From assembly GCA_019925095.2 (NCBI GenBank), contig CM034407.1, positions 2,238,710-2,302,709 of the forward strand: a DNA stretch of 64,000 nt. The letters are read 5' to 3'. The DNA is from Dendrolimus kikuchii (taxonomy: Eukaryota; Arthropoda; Insecta; Lepidoptera; Lasiocampidae). The notes beneath the pieces are model-generated. The model saw only the letters and a list, made by a program, of their open reading frames with translations, was not told where the DNA came from and made no database searches. Both the position numbers and the translations under genes were made by a program. How positions within the stretch are numbered: the first letter of the stretch is position 1; every line of letters begins with the position of its first letter. This document shows positions 1 to 10,345 of the stretch, in pieces.

Positions 1-388
1 TTACAACTGTAATCTGAAAAAACCGTTGCAGCAAAATATAAGCTTAGATTACTCCAGTGAGACTTTTCGACGATCAAAATGGCTTAAAAATTTCAATTAT
101 TGTTTTCCATCCTTACTGTAAGTGTGTCACAGCAATATATGAAACAATAACACCGTGTTTGTCCCAGTACACACTCGAGGATGGCGTATGAGAGATATAT
201 AAATGTATAACCAATACTGGGATATTTGAATTGAATGTATGCTATACTTAGTTTGAGACTTCAGTTGTATTTATGATGGATGGATCGTGTGATGGATGGT
301 ATGATGATTAGTATGTAGTATGATAAGAACGTGTGCCAGAATAGAGGAGTATAGAACGAAAATATATACTGTGCCGATAAATAATAAT

Positions 389-690
389 CTATACTAATAT
401 TGGATGCAGAAGTCGTGGAAGGCCACGACACACCTTCCATGATCAAATTGATCGTGTACTAGCAGAAGTTGATGTCAGGACCCTTAAGAACAGACGAGCG
501 TGCATGACAAGAGCTATGAATGTCAAAGAAGCAAGTGAGGTGTGTAAGAATAAGCCTGAATGGCGCTCTGTTGTTCGTGCCTACCCGCAAGGGAACTGGC
601 GTGAAGTTATGTATGTATGTATGTGTATACTAATATTATAAAGAGGTAAAGTTTGTGAGTTTGTGACGTTGTAGGGGGGTATCAAATCAA
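389..690 (+). mobile_element. Helitron 5' end, interrupted by an RTE-type tail
   Basis: TCTATACTAATATT at 389-401 resumes at 628 as TATACTAATATTATAAAG, the typical start of a lepidopteran non-autonomous Helitron. The 3' CTAG end is not visible. Confidence 0.6.
402..625 (+). mobile_element. RTE-type LINE tail with (TATG)n and 12-bp TSD
   Basis: 5'-truncated 3' end of a reverse transcriptase reading [20 protein letters not shown], stop, then (TATG)n. TATACTAATATT at 390-401 is repeated at 626-637, a perfect target-site duplication, so the insertion is younger than the Helitron around it. Confidence 0.85.
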
Positions 691-694
691 ATCA

Positions 695-960
695 AATTGA
701 CTCTTCGGGTGATCTTCGGGGCTGGTGCTTACCTCGGCCAACGGATCAGTATGGCGATCCAGCGAGGAAACGTAGCCAGCCTTCTGGGCACCTTACCCAT
801 AGAAGACGGTGATCTGGGCTCAGTATTCTACTTATAGTCTTGAGGGACTATGAGTAGAATATAATACAAATAAGTTAAGTTTTCTTGTATTGTATTCGAT
901 TATATGTAATTATAATATTAATTAAATGTCTAGTAAAGAAAATATATGTATATATAATAT
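695..960 (+). mobile_element. LINE 3' fragment, IQRGNAA family
   Basis: Encodes [18 protein letters not shown] followed by a stop and an AT-rich tail, matching copies at 41281, 57010 and 18495. It is a 5'-truncated relic; the LINE clade is not resolved from this C-terminal piece. Confidence 0.6.
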
Positions 961-1385
961 ACAACTCAATAAATCTCACATATTATCCAATATACATTTC
1001 AAGAGCGCCAAAATAAAATTATTTACATACATTCACGTCTTTGTATTTTCTTTTTGTGAGTGATATCATCATATATCACTTTGATAAAGTGTATTATCAT
1101 GTATAAAAATAAACGCGGGATGTATGCAAATGGGACGATAATAGGACGGTGTAGTATTACATTTGAAGATAAAGGGTCGGCTTGTAGACTAGGTCGGGTC
1201 TGTGGTTTTGCCTGTGTTTTCATCGATTTTCCTGCCACGGGTTGCCTGGAAGAGATCGTTAGAAGACCGCCTTCAAAGTAAGCATGCACCATTTTCGACC
1301 GCATCATCGTCAGTTATTACTCGAGATCGTGGTCGAATGCGAAGCTATTTATCAAAAAAAAAAACCTACTCCGACCGTTCCCAAA
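961..1385. other. No feature recognised
   Basis: AT-rich flank changing to moderately GC-rich sequence near 1190-1330. Short open frames here have no recognisable motif. Confidence 0.35.
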
Positions 1386-1550
1386 AATGTCTTTTTTTTA
1401 TTGGACTTGACTTTATGTTGTTGGTCCGAAGACCTTACAACTTTACCGGGGTTTTTGGGGGGAGTGCCTTCGCAGAGGGGGGGCAACTTGCTCGAAGGAG
1501 CTCCCTAAGGAGTTTTACCTCGGCTGGACTGTTGCCATGAGACCCAAAAT
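1386..1550 (-). mobile_element. Retroposon G, truncated copy
   Basis: Poly-T then TATTGGACTTGACTTTATG, and TTACCTCGGCTGGACTGTTG; the same sequence recurs at 1975-2345 and 60545-60890. Poly-A is on the minus strand. The family is not identified. Confidence 0.65.
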
Positions 1551-1635
1551 GTCTGATTTTTATTCTATAAATACGCCCAGTCGCTGCTGCTGCTCGCTCT
1601 TCCGAAATAACATTCAAAATACTTCTACAGAGAAT

Positions 1636-1701
1636 AAGAAGTTTTTTTTATTTTTTATTAACAACTGTAGAGTTGTTAATAAAAAATAAAAAAAACTTCT
1701 T
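1636..1701. repeat. Perfect 31-bp-arm hairpin with GTAG loop
   Basis: 1636-1666 and 1671-1701 are perfect inverted copies, separated only by GTAG. The arms are T-rich and A-rich. Confidence 0.95.
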
Positions 1702-1712
1702 AGAACTTCTAG

Positions 1713-1762
1713 AAACGGGTACGGATCTAGAGTCCGTAGGGACTCTAGATCCGTACCCGTTT
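1713..1762. repeat. Perfect 23-bp-arm hairpin with GTAG loop
   Basis: 1713-1735 and 1740-1762 are perfect inverted copies (AAACGGGTACGGATCTAGAG...) around GTAG. It starts 11 bases after the previous hairpin. Confidence 0.95.
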
Positions 1763-1974
1763 TTTTACAATTAAATTTAAGAAGTTAAGAAGTTGTACAC
1801 GCTTATTTGTTACTCTGTTATTGTGTGTGACATTTAATGAATGCATGTTTGTGTTGTGGTGTACCTTAAGAATAACTTATTATATTAATTTATACTAATT
1901 TTAATACTAAACTTATACTAATGTAAAGTGTATCTTTTACATGCTGGTTTTGTGAGGAAGTGCATGTGCAGTGT

Positions 1975-2345
1975 GTGTTTTTTTTTATTGGACTTGACTT
2001 TATGTTGTTGTTCCGAAGACCTTACAACTTTACCGGGGTTTCTGGGGCGAGTGCCCGGGGGGGCAACTTGCTCGAGGAGCTCCCTAAGGAGTTTTACCTC
2101 GGCTGGACTGTTGCCATGAGAGGGGGATGAATTTAATGATGCCCACCATAGGGCGACACAAAGCACTAATTGAGAACGGGCGACGGGTAATATAAAGCCC
2201 GAGGGGAAGGATCCCGGCGGGCCGGGATCGGTGGTTCGCGGCGGCCTACGCTATCTTACTGCCGTTTCGCAACGTGTTATGGCTGGGAGAGAAGAACCGG
2301 CGAAAGAAACTTCCCAGCAACACGCCTAGTCTATCCTGTGGAGGG
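1975..2345 (-). mobile_element. Retroposon G, near-complete copy with TSD
   Basis: Poly-T at the left end, GC-rich body containing GGATCCCGGCGGGCCGGGAT. TGTGCAGTGT at 1965-1974 is repeated at 2346-2355, so this is a retroposed insertion on the minus strand into repeat F. Confidence 0.8.
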
Positions 2346-2449
2346 TGTGCAGTGTATGCCTTATGTCTGTACCTATTATCCTAACTAGTGCTATGTGTGT
2401 TGTTTTTTCCGTTTCTATGTCTGGGTTATTAATTTTTTATTTTTTTTTA

Positions 2450-2759
2450 ATCCGTGCAGGAACGGAGAAAGAATACAATTTCTTGCGGCCGGGCGGCCTG
2501 TCGTAAGAGGCGACTAAACAACCCACAGCCAGGTGGTAGGGCATTAGCCCGACTGGATGGCTACCACCCCGGGTCTAAAGCATGTCGCCATAACAACCTT
2601 GAGTTGTGTTCCGGCATTAGTGACCAGGTTCCAGTGACCCTTAAGAGAGCAGCAGCGCATTTGTAGCACCTATGGTGTTGCAAAGGTCCATAGGCGATGG
2701 TAACCGCTTTCTATCAAGTGGGCCGTCTGCTGAACTCCTGCAATAGAAAAAAAAAAAAA
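2450..2759 (+). mobile_element. 310-bp SINE-like element, long form
   Basis: Starts ATCCGTGCAGGAACGG, contains TGTCGTAAGAGGCGAC and CCAGGTGGTAGGGC, and ends CTCCTGCAATA plus poly-A. The uninterrupted target is seen at about 51698 (GGGTTATTAATTTTTAGGC). Confidence 0.85.
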
Positions 2760-2990
2760 GGCTCTTTGTGTGTTTTGGTTTGGTTGTGAAGTGTGCGTGT
2801 AATGCAATGCGGTGGTAGTGCGCGTCGGTGTGGGTATGTGTGTGATATTTGAGAGATATTATGAGGTAATATTTCTTACATTCAATTTTATCAATTTAGA
2901 CGTAACGTACGGTAACGTTAGGTCCGTGGGGTCCATCGGCAAAGTTCTTCAAAGAGATTTGCAAGAAACTCTTTGATGCCACCCGTGATC

Positions 2991-3453
2991 ATAGGGGCGG
3001 ATTTAGAAATATGATGCCTGTAGGCTATTCAAATTTTACCGCCCCTACCGATAAATCGATACCCTAATTCACAATCATATTAATTAGATCATTTTTTTGT
3101 CATCGTGTACTAGCAAAAGGTGATGTCAGGAGCCTTAAGAACAGACGAGCGTGCACGACAAGAGTTACGAATGGCAAAGAAGCAAGTGAGGTGTGTAAGA
3201 ATAAACCTGAATGGCGCTCTGTTGTTCGTGCCTACTACTACTATGTATGTATTTTTTTTTTCAATGAAATTGTAACTATGATTTATGTACATATCGTGAA
3301 ACGTGTATAGTCTTGAATTAGACCTCCTTTTTACCGTAGTTTGAAGATTGTGTAAGATATAATATATAAAAAAATTGGCCCCAAATTTGCCGCCCCTCCA
3401 AAATCTGCCGCCCTAGGCTCCAGCCTACTCAGCCTATTGATAAATCCACTACT
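2991..3453. mobile_element. hAT-like MITE with 8-bp TSD
   Basis: Ends ATAGGGGCGGATTTAG and ATAAATCCACTACTG are related inverted termini; CCGTGATC (2983-2990) and GCGTGATC (3454-3461) flank it, 7 of 8 identical. An RTE-type tail sits inside it. Confidence 0.6.
3102..3252 (+). mobile_element. RTE-type LINE tail fragment
   Basis: CGTGTACTAGCAAAAGGTGA to GTTGTTCGTGCCTAC, then TATGTATGTAT; diverged, lacks the PARELA end, no clear TSD. Confidence 0.7.
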
Positions 3454-3496
3454 GCGTGATCAGAAGGCTGTCTCATATTTCTCTCAACAAATAAAC

Positions 3497-3638
3497 ATCC
3501 GTGCAGGAATGGAGAAAGAATACAATTTCCTGCGGCCAGGCGGCCTGTCGTAAGAGGCGACAAAACAACCCACAGCCAGGTGGTAGGGTATTTGCTCTGG
3601 AGGGCGACACCCCTGGTCTAGAGTATGCTGCCTTAACA
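3497..3638 (+). mobile_element. 310-bp SINE-like element, left half
   Basis: Starts ATCCGTGCAGGAATGG and breaks off at GCTGCCTTAACA; the rest is at 6872-7045, the gap being filled by the LINE 3639-6871. Confidence 0.85.
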
Positions 3639-3873
3639 TAATAATAATAATAATAATAAAATGATTTATTTGCCTCAAAAATAAGTAACAATCTTAAATA
3701 CAAAATGAAGACACATTACAATTTGCAGTCTTATAATCTAAATAATTGTTCATGCTTCTACTAGCTCCAAAACTAGTACTAACTGTATCTTTGGAGCTAC
3801 TAGTGTACTCTGCTGCATTATCTACTCATACAATACAAATTTAGACCCAAAATGTGCAAGTGTGTATGTTTAT

Positions 3874-5280
3874 TCATGTATGTATGTGTGTGCGCATGTA
3901 TGTGGTGTAGTGTATGATGTGTTTATGTGACCCTCCCCAGACAGGTATACAATACCTTATTATGGAGTTACACAAGGCATCATACGTCAAATTTAAAATT
4001 TTGTTACCTGCTGAGTTACGTAACTTTTTCATAACAAATATGAGCTTGCGTACGCGAGCGCAGACACTATTAATTTGTTTGTGCCAATTCAGATTTTCAT
4101 CTATAATAACACCCAAATATTTAACGTTGTCCGCTCTACATATGCTTAAGCAGGAACAGCCCTCGGTTGAGGACAGGCAAGTATGTGCTTTAATTAAAAA
4201 GTTTTCAGGGGGTTTACTAGAATCCGATAAAAAGAACGTTACAAACTTAGTTTTGTCGATGTTTAAGGTGAGTAAATTATTATTTAACCAGCCCATGACT
4301 GTTTTGAGTGCATTCTGAGCCTGAACCTTCACATCATCCCAACTGGATCCAGTTATAAAAAGTGCTGTATCATCTGCATAGTACACTATTTCACAATGTG
4401 GTATTTGTAGTTTGCAGAGCTCATTAATGTATATTTTAAACAAGGTAGGTCCAAGGACACTGCCTTGTGGTACACCGTAATCTAATGTCATTTCGCTACT
4501 TAAATGGTTTTCTATTTTTACTTTTTGTAATCTATGTGATAAATAATTATGAAATAGGTTTAAACAAGTTCCTCTGATTCCCATATTTTCTAATTTACCT
4601 AAAAGTAAAGATTTTGATACGGTGTCAAAAGCCTTGGAGAGATCTAAGAATATTGCAATGCATTTGTCTTTTCTGTCTAGACTATCTACGATTTTATTAG
4701 TTAAGCTAAGCACAGCATCTTCAGTGGATACCCCAGGTTCAAAACCAAACTGATTTTGGGCTATTATTTTATACGTTTCCAAATAATTGTGTAGACGTTT
4801 ATTTATAACTCTCTCCAAAATTTTCGACAGCGTAGTTAGTACAGAAATAGGTCTGAAATTATTAAAAGAGTCAGATGGACCACTTTTTGGGAGGGGATGT
4901 ACAAGAGCTACTTTGAACGAAGCAGGGAAGATACCAGAAGAAAGAGCTAAATTACATATGTGAACAATAGAAGGAATCAGAATGTTACGGAACATTATAA
5001 TAAATTTAGCAGGAATACCATCAGCACCTGTTGCACAGTCATTACGTAAATTTAAAATTATAGATTCGATTTCAGCTTCATCTACATCAAGTAAAACCAA
5101 GGAATTACACTGACAGTTAATTTTATCGGAGGAAGGTTTATAAAAATCATTGATGAATGAAATTTTTTGTGCTAATTGTTTACCAATATTTACAAAGAAT
5201 TTGTCAAGAGCATTGATCGTTAACATTGGGTTAGACCTGAAGGGCGTTAAACTTAGTGCAGTTGAAGATTTACTATGCAA
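3874..5280 (-). pseudogene. LINE ORF2, reverse transcriptase domain
   Basis: 468 residues with the RT blocks in order: FRPISVLTTLSKILERVINK, AIFLDLSKAFDTVSKS, YGVPQGSVLGPTLFKIYINE, IVYYADDTALF (catalytic YADD), LNIDKTKFVTF and VKYLGVIIDENLNWHKQI. The RT itself is uninterrupted; the upstream endonuclease frame is separated from it by a stop or shift between 5280 and 5334. Confidence 0.88.
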
Positions 5281-5333
5281 ATCGGCAATTGTTTTAATAA
5301 CTGCCCACGTTTGTTTAGGATTATTTTTGGCTT

Positions 5334-5933
5334 TTAAAAATTCTTTTTCTTCATAATTTTTCTCAGTAAATTGTTACAAAAGTTTCTATAACGTTTATAA
5401 CTTAGAGTTAAAATTTCGTTTTCAGAATTCATTTTACTTTTTTTATGCAATTTGTCTCTATGCCGGATACACCTAAGCAAACCTGGGGTTATCCAAGGTT
5501 TTAATATAACTTTTTTCTTAGAGATTGTACTTTCCTTCGAGTTTTTAATTATTATAGATTGAATTTTATTAATTAAAATATTAGCCGCTTGGTTAGCATC
5601 GTTGCAGTTTAAAACACTAGAAAGGTCAATATTATTAATATCGTTAGCTACAGTGCCATAATCAATAACAACACGCTTGGTTTTATTAGAAACTTTTTGA
5701 TTAGTAAAATTTAAAGATGCAATTACTGGTATATGATCAGTAATTGTAGATTCAAGCTTAAGAACAGTAGGTTTATCTTTTATTCTAAGAAACACATGAT
5801 CCAAACAACTGTCATTCCTTGTAGCTGTATCATAAGCTGGGTGCAGACCATGAGAAGCCAATAAGTTAAGATATGTGTCTCGATTACTATCAAAATTATT
5901 AGAAGCAATATTAATATTTATATCTCCTACCAA
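5334..5933 (-). pseudogene. LINE ORF2, endonuclease C-terminal part and linker
   Basis: 199 residues from VGDININ through LDHVFLRIKD and the TDHIPV catalytic motif to a basic linker (KPWITPGLLRCIRHRDKLHK), typical of CR1/Jockey ORF2. It stops at about 5334, just before the RT-containing frame; the break makes the ORF non-functional. Confidence 0.8.
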
Positions 5934-6438
5934 TATAATCGTTTGAAGTTTTTTTTAGCGATTCTAGAAGTATATTTAAATCATTAAAGAACACATCTAA
6001 TTTTTTGAAAGAAGGAGAACGATACATTGTTATAATTGCAACGTTATTGTCTTGACAAAGTAGGCAGTTGGCTTCTGAAAATACCGGCTTGGACACTAAA
6101 AAATTGAGATGATTTTTTATGTACACTACTACACCATCATTTTGATTTCTGTTATTTTCGGTACAATAGTATGTGTAGTCAGATAGTGAAGGAACTATGT
6201 GTACCTTGTTTAACCAACATTCGGATAATGTAATAATGTCATAGCTAAGATTTGTAGATTCTAATATAGCCAATAAACTATCAAGATTTTTAGTAATACT
6301 TCGTATATTTTGGTGTACGATATTTAACTTAGTATTATTCGGCTGTATATATTTAAGGCATTTTTCTGGTAAACATGTAAAGGTATTAGCAATAGTTAAA
6401 GCATCAATATCGGCCGTGAGGATATCATGTGTAGCCAT
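5911..6438 (-). pseudogene. LINE ORF2, endonuclease N-terminal part
   Basis: Encodes 175 residues including LNIVHQNIRSITKNLDSLLA, the first endonuclease motif, and ECWLNK. The frame is lost after TSNDYI, where the next frame (from 5933) continues with VGDININ, so a small indel near 5925 breaks the ORF. Starts with an ATG at 6438, but the natural start may lie further upstream. Confidence 0.8.
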
Positions 6439-6871
6439 TTATATTCAGGTTATAATCTTCTGTTAATAATACTTCATTATAGTTGTACAAACTAAGTAAG
6501 GTGTGTCTAATAGAGATATAAAGAATAAAATAAAAATTTGTGAAAAATATTTTGGCTATTTTGATTCATTTATATATGAGTATAACATTATGGAACTTTG
6601 TATTAATCAACAGCATGTAAAGTGGTAAGAGATAGTAAAGCAAAATATGTATGATAATATACAGGTATGTCTTAGGTCCTTTGTGTAAATAAAAGATAAT
6701 GTTGTTCATTTGTTGCATAAAAATTACAGAAATATAAAATAAAAAATAAAAGCAATTAGAAAAATAATAGAAGAAGTGTTTTAAAATAGGTACATAAATG
6801 TAAATATATACATATATTGAATTTGACAAATAAAAGATGTTAGATAAAATATTAATAGATAGGATATAGGA

Positions 6872-7045
6872 TAACAACCTTGTGTTGTGTTCCAGCATTA
6901 GTGACCAGGTTCTAGTTCCCCTTAAGAAAGCACCAGCGCATGTGTAGCACCTTTTGTGTTGCAAATGTCCATAGGGGATGGTAACCGCTTTCCATCAAGT
7001 GGGCCGTCTGCCTGTCTGCTGAACTCATGCAATAAAATAAAAAAA
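6872..7045 (+). mobile_element. 310-bp SINE-like element, right half
   Basis: Continues TAACAACCTTG through CCATAGGGGATGGTAACC to a poly-A end; partner of 3497-3638. Confidence 0.85.
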
Positions 7046-7210
7046 CAGCGCGGCAATGCAGCCAGGCTTCTAGGCACGCTCCCATCTGGCAGCGATTTGT
7101 TACATAGTCTATAATCGCTTGTACTATTTATAATTAGTTTATATTTAATTGTATTTTTTAATTAGGGTTTATGTTTAAATACTTAAGGTTAAATTCTTCC
7201 ATTTAGAAAT
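7046..7210 (+). mobile_element. IQRGNAA-family LINE tail fragment
   Basis: CGCGGCAATGCAGCCAGGC and CACGCTCCCATCTGGCAGCG; near-identical inverted copy at 21172-21245. Confidence 0.6.
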
Positions 7211-7365
7211 TTCTAAGTTAAATCCATTTTGAAAGGAAAGCAATTTTCTTATATTCCTTAGGCTTAAAGTTTGGGTCAGCGTTGATAAATGGGCATTTAA
7301 TATTTATTTTATTCAACTTAAATCTGTTAAGTCTGTTTGACCTTATTTTTTAAAAGTTAGTAATT

Positions 7366-7685
7366 ATTCGTGCAGGAACGGAGAAAGAATACAATTTCCT
7401 GCGGCCGGGCGGCCTGTCGTAAGAGGCGACAAAATAACCCACAGCCAGGTGGTAGGGTATTTGCCCGACTGGATGGCTACCACCCCTGGTCTAGAGTATG
7501 CCGCCATAACAACCTTGAGTTGTGTTCCGGCATTAGTGACCAGGTTCCAGTCTCCCTTAAGAGAGCAGCAGCGCATCTGTAACACTTGGTGTTGCAAATG
7601 TCCATAGGCGATGGTAACCGCTTTCCATCAAGTGGGCCGTCTGCCTGTCTGCTGAACTCGTGCTATAAAAAAAAATATAAAAAAA
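7366..7685 (+). mobile_element. 310-bp SINE-like element, long form
   Basis: Full copy from ATTCGTGCAGGAACGG to CTCGTGCTATA and poly-A. Confidence 0.85.
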
Positions 7686-7727
7686 TCTACTAATGGCCCC
7701 TTTCTTTATTATACGAATCGTTCATTT

Positions 7728-8063
7728 GCCTTACTATCGGTTAAAAGACAATAAGATCCATGTCAAAGACGCAAAAGTGGATGGATGCAGAAGTCGTGGA
7801 AGGCCACGACACACCTTCCATGATCAAATTGATCGTGTACTAGCAGAAGGTGATGTCAGAAGCCTTAAGAACAGACGAGCTTGCATGACAAGAGTTATGA
7901 ATGTCAAAGAGGCAAGTGAGGTGTGTAAGATAAGCCTAAATGGCACTCTGTTGTTCGTGCCTACCCCGCAAGGGAACTGGCGTGAAGTTATGTATGTATG
8001 TATGTATGTAAGATCCATACAAGTAATGTCAAAATACAACCGGTGGTAAGGCATGTGAATGAA
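7728..8063. mobile_element. Possible MITE enclosing an RTE-type tail
   Basis: TGCCTTACTATCGGTT near 7730 and AACCGGTGGTAAGGCA near 8038 are inverted with two mismatches. A related pair (CTTACCATCGGTTGAATG / AAGTAAGGCAAATGAA) occurs at 38717-38790. No TSD defined. Confidence 0.4.
7762..8008 (+). mobile_element. RTE-type LINE tail with 10-bp TSD
   Basis: TAAGATCCAT at 7752-7761 and 8009-8018 flank a 5'-truncated tail ending (TATG)n. Confidence 0.85.
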
Positions 8064-8213
8064 TAGCAAGACACGCGTTTATCATACGAAGCTCAAATTC
8101 TTTTAACGAAATAGTAGTAGACTCAAATCTAGACCTGTATTGCACACCTATAAATTCTCTTAAGCGCAATTTGGCTCAAAATTTCTTCGATAAAATGAAC
8201 AGCTAAAAATTTT

Positions 8214-8367
8214 ACATACATAACTTCACGCCAGTTCCCTTGCGGGGTAGGCACGAACAACAGAGCGCCATTTAGGCCCATTCTTACACACCTCACTTGC
8301 TTCTTTGACATTCATAACTCTTGTCATGCACGCTCGTCTGTTCTTAAGGCTCCTGACATCACCCTCC
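8214..8367 (-). mobile_element. RTE-type LINE tail with 12-bp TSD
   Basis: GCTAAAAATTTT at 8202-8213 and 8368-8379 flank it; the (CATA)n end is at the left. Confidence 0.85.
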
Positions 8368-8644
8368 GCTAAAAATTTTGTTACATTATTATCCCTCAAT
8401 ATCGTGTATGCACATACATGTCTTTTGTTTTTTTTTTAAATGTTTTTATGTCTTTTTTATGTTTTGTTTCCTATACCAATAGGCGGAGGCTTATTATCAG
8501 CATCTTTTTTTTTAAATATTATTGTTTCTATATTTTGTATAATTAGACGGTAAGCTGTCCTAAAATAAAATAAATAAATAAATACAGGAACTGGCCATAA
8601 GGCAGTTTTTGGTATAGTAATATGAGGTATTGAAGGCGGCCCGT

Positions 8645-8985
8645 TTTTTTATTTTTATTATCATATATATCTCTACGGGCTCGAGTTCCGTACCCTTTTT
8701 TAATACTTAATTTCTATGGAAAATTTGAGACTCCGTACACGCTTATTGTCTATTTTTGTTAGTGTATGTGACATTATATGTAGTAATTTTTCTGTTTTGG
8801 TGTACCTTAAGAATAACTTATTATATTAATTTATTCTAATTTCAATACTAAACTTATACTAATGTAGAGTGTATCTGTTACATGCTGGTGTTGTGAGGAA
8901 GTGCATGTGCAGTGTTGGCCTTATATCTATACTTATATATAGTCCTATCTAGTGCCATGTGTGTTGTTTTTTTCTTTTCAGTGGC
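8645..8985 (+). repeat. Dispersed repeat F
   Basis: CTCGAGTTCCGTACCC through TTAAGAATAACTTATTATAT to TAGTGCCATGTGTGTTG; same family as 1725-2820 and 50824-51790. Confidence 0.65.
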
Positions 8986-9335
8986 CAGGCACAGAAAAGA
9001 AGGTGGCCCGTTATAAACGCCGTAGGCTGCTCATAGCGTGACGCTGTACGCGACCGACGAATGCTTATTATGAAAATGCTGTGTAGTTTTCCCTCAACCA
9101 TTTGAAGCCACGAAGAACATAACGCTGTATGTGGCGTGTCAGTTATTATGTATTAAATATCAATGTAGGTAGTCAATAAAATCAGTTGTATTCTGATAAA
9201 CAATGATTTTATTGCAGCATACCCGCGCTGCCAGAACATGCTATGTTCACCATAATATGTTGGGATCACATGCTCGCGCTGCTCATTTCCCTCGCCGCTT
9301 TCCCACTTGATGCCATTGGAAAGCTTATTGTATTA
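8986..9335. other. No feature recognised
   Basis: Mixed-composition intergenic sequence, without an ORF or repeat I can name. Confidence 0.3.
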
Positions 9336-9645
9336 ATATAATAATATTAGCCCATAAATGCCCCACTGCTTGGCTCGGGCCTCACATTATAGGGGAACGG
9401 ACAGTATACCCGCCACGCTTGTCCAAGGCGGCTTGGCAGGTTGGACATATCAGTTATCTCGATGTGCAGGTAGCATCACGATGTTTTTCTTAATCGTTGT
9501 TAGCACGTGGTAATTGTAACAATTAGGTCAGAAAACTGCCTAAGCGATACATGCGTTCCGGCCAGGATCGAACCCGCGCCCTTTGAGTTTGGGACGCGTG
9601 CCTTAGCCATGACGCTACCACGACTTTTGCTTAACATTAACGAGA
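9336..9645 (-). mobile_element. tRNA-derived SINE B
   Basis: On the minus strand: tRNA-like head with A box TAGCGTCATGG and B box GGGTTCGATCC, then body and an end matching TAACGGGAGGCCCGAGC and CAGTGGGGCATTTATGGG. Other copies: 21668-21925, 22086-22755, 29764-29915, 52912-53195. Confidence 0.8.
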
Positions 9646-9659
9646 ATGACATAATTTTA

Positions 9660-9835
9660 CCAGGTGGTAGGGCATTTACCCGAATGGATGACTACCACCC
9701 CTGGTCTTATGCCGCCATAAGAACTTTGAGTTGTGTCCGGCATCAGTGGCCAGTTCCTCCTTCAAGGCCAGCAGCACATTGCCAGCACCTTTGGTATTGC
9801 TAATGCCTGTCTGCTGTGCTTCAGCAATAAAAAAA
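9660..9835 (+). mobile_element. 310-bp SINE-like element, short form
   Basis: Begins at CCAGGTGGTAGGGC after TTTTA, with internal deletions, ending CAGCAATA and poly-A. Confidence 0.75.
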
Positions 9836-9864
9836 TATGGCAACACAGGCCATACTAATCTGGC

Positions 9865-10345
9865 TGAAGACGCAATCAAGCAATCTATGCGGGTAAGCGG
9901 TTATGTGCTCAATGTATGGCCATCCCTTATTCCCCAATTAAGAACTGGTGCCCGGAGAATATAGAACCTTGCACTTACCTCGCAGTCAGTCACCAGCCCA
10001 CGACAGCGCTGGTTCAGGGTTCTGGCATTGCTTTCTCACGTGGCGATAAAGGTGGCAAAGTCCTTCTACACGAGCCCTGGGGCGCATGGGACGCAGATAC
10101 ACTGATCACTTAAGTTTATTTATAGTTGAGGCGAATGTCCTAGTAATTAACTACTGGACGCGGAAATCTTCGATAGCTAAAATGTGTGTTTATGCGGGTG
10201 CGATACTAATTTGTGTGCGTCGCGGTAGCGTGGCGTTTGGCAACGTACTAAACTCACGCGCCGAGCGAGCGGCGGCAACATACGGGGGTTGCAAGACGCT
10301 ATAAACCCAAGACACAATTGGTAATTGGGAAATAAGTGGCGCCAA
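9865..10345 (+). repeat. Unidentified 480-bp repeat X
   Basis: From GACGCAATCA to AAGTGGCGCCAAC it matches the minus strand of 47685-48160 at high identity along its length. No terminal repeats, poly-A or coding motif recognised. Confidence 0.7.

Larger units (their letters stand above)
1725..2820 (+). repeat. Dispersed repeat F, with two younger insertions
   Basis: Segments 1760-1974, 2346-2449 and 2760-2820 match 8645-8985 and 50824-51790 (for example GTACCTTAAGAATAACTTAT, TGTTACATGCTGGTGTTGTG, GAATGCAATGCGGTGGTAG-like). Here it is interrupted by retroposon G (1975-2345) and a SINE-like element (2450-2759). No coding capacity or terminal repeats seen. Confidence 0.65.
2905..3490 (+). mobile_element. 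IQRGNAA-family LINE fragment split by a hAT-like MITE
   Basis: Left part reads GPWGPSAKFFKEICKKLFDA, continuing on the right at 3462 (AGAAGGCTGTCTCATATTTC). The same stretch occurs in inverse orientation at 21265-21345. Confidence 0.6.
3639..6871 (-). mobile_element. CR1/Jockey-group LINE with endonuclease and RT, 3.2 kb
   Basis: Inserted in a SINE-like element with TAACA at 3634-3638 and 6872-6876. The minus strand encodes an APE-type endonuclease (ECWLNK, GDINI, SDH-type TDHIPV) and a reverse transcriptase (IFLDLSKAFDTV, GVPQGSVLGPTLF, YYADDTALF). The 3' end is a (TTA)n run at 3639-3660. The absence of a gag-like ORF1 suggests 5' truncation. CR1, Daphne or Kiri subclade not decided. Confidence 0.85.

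Noticed and set aside
6566..6964. 132-codon minus-strand frame
   Set aside because: Spans the LINE/SINE junction; low complexity.
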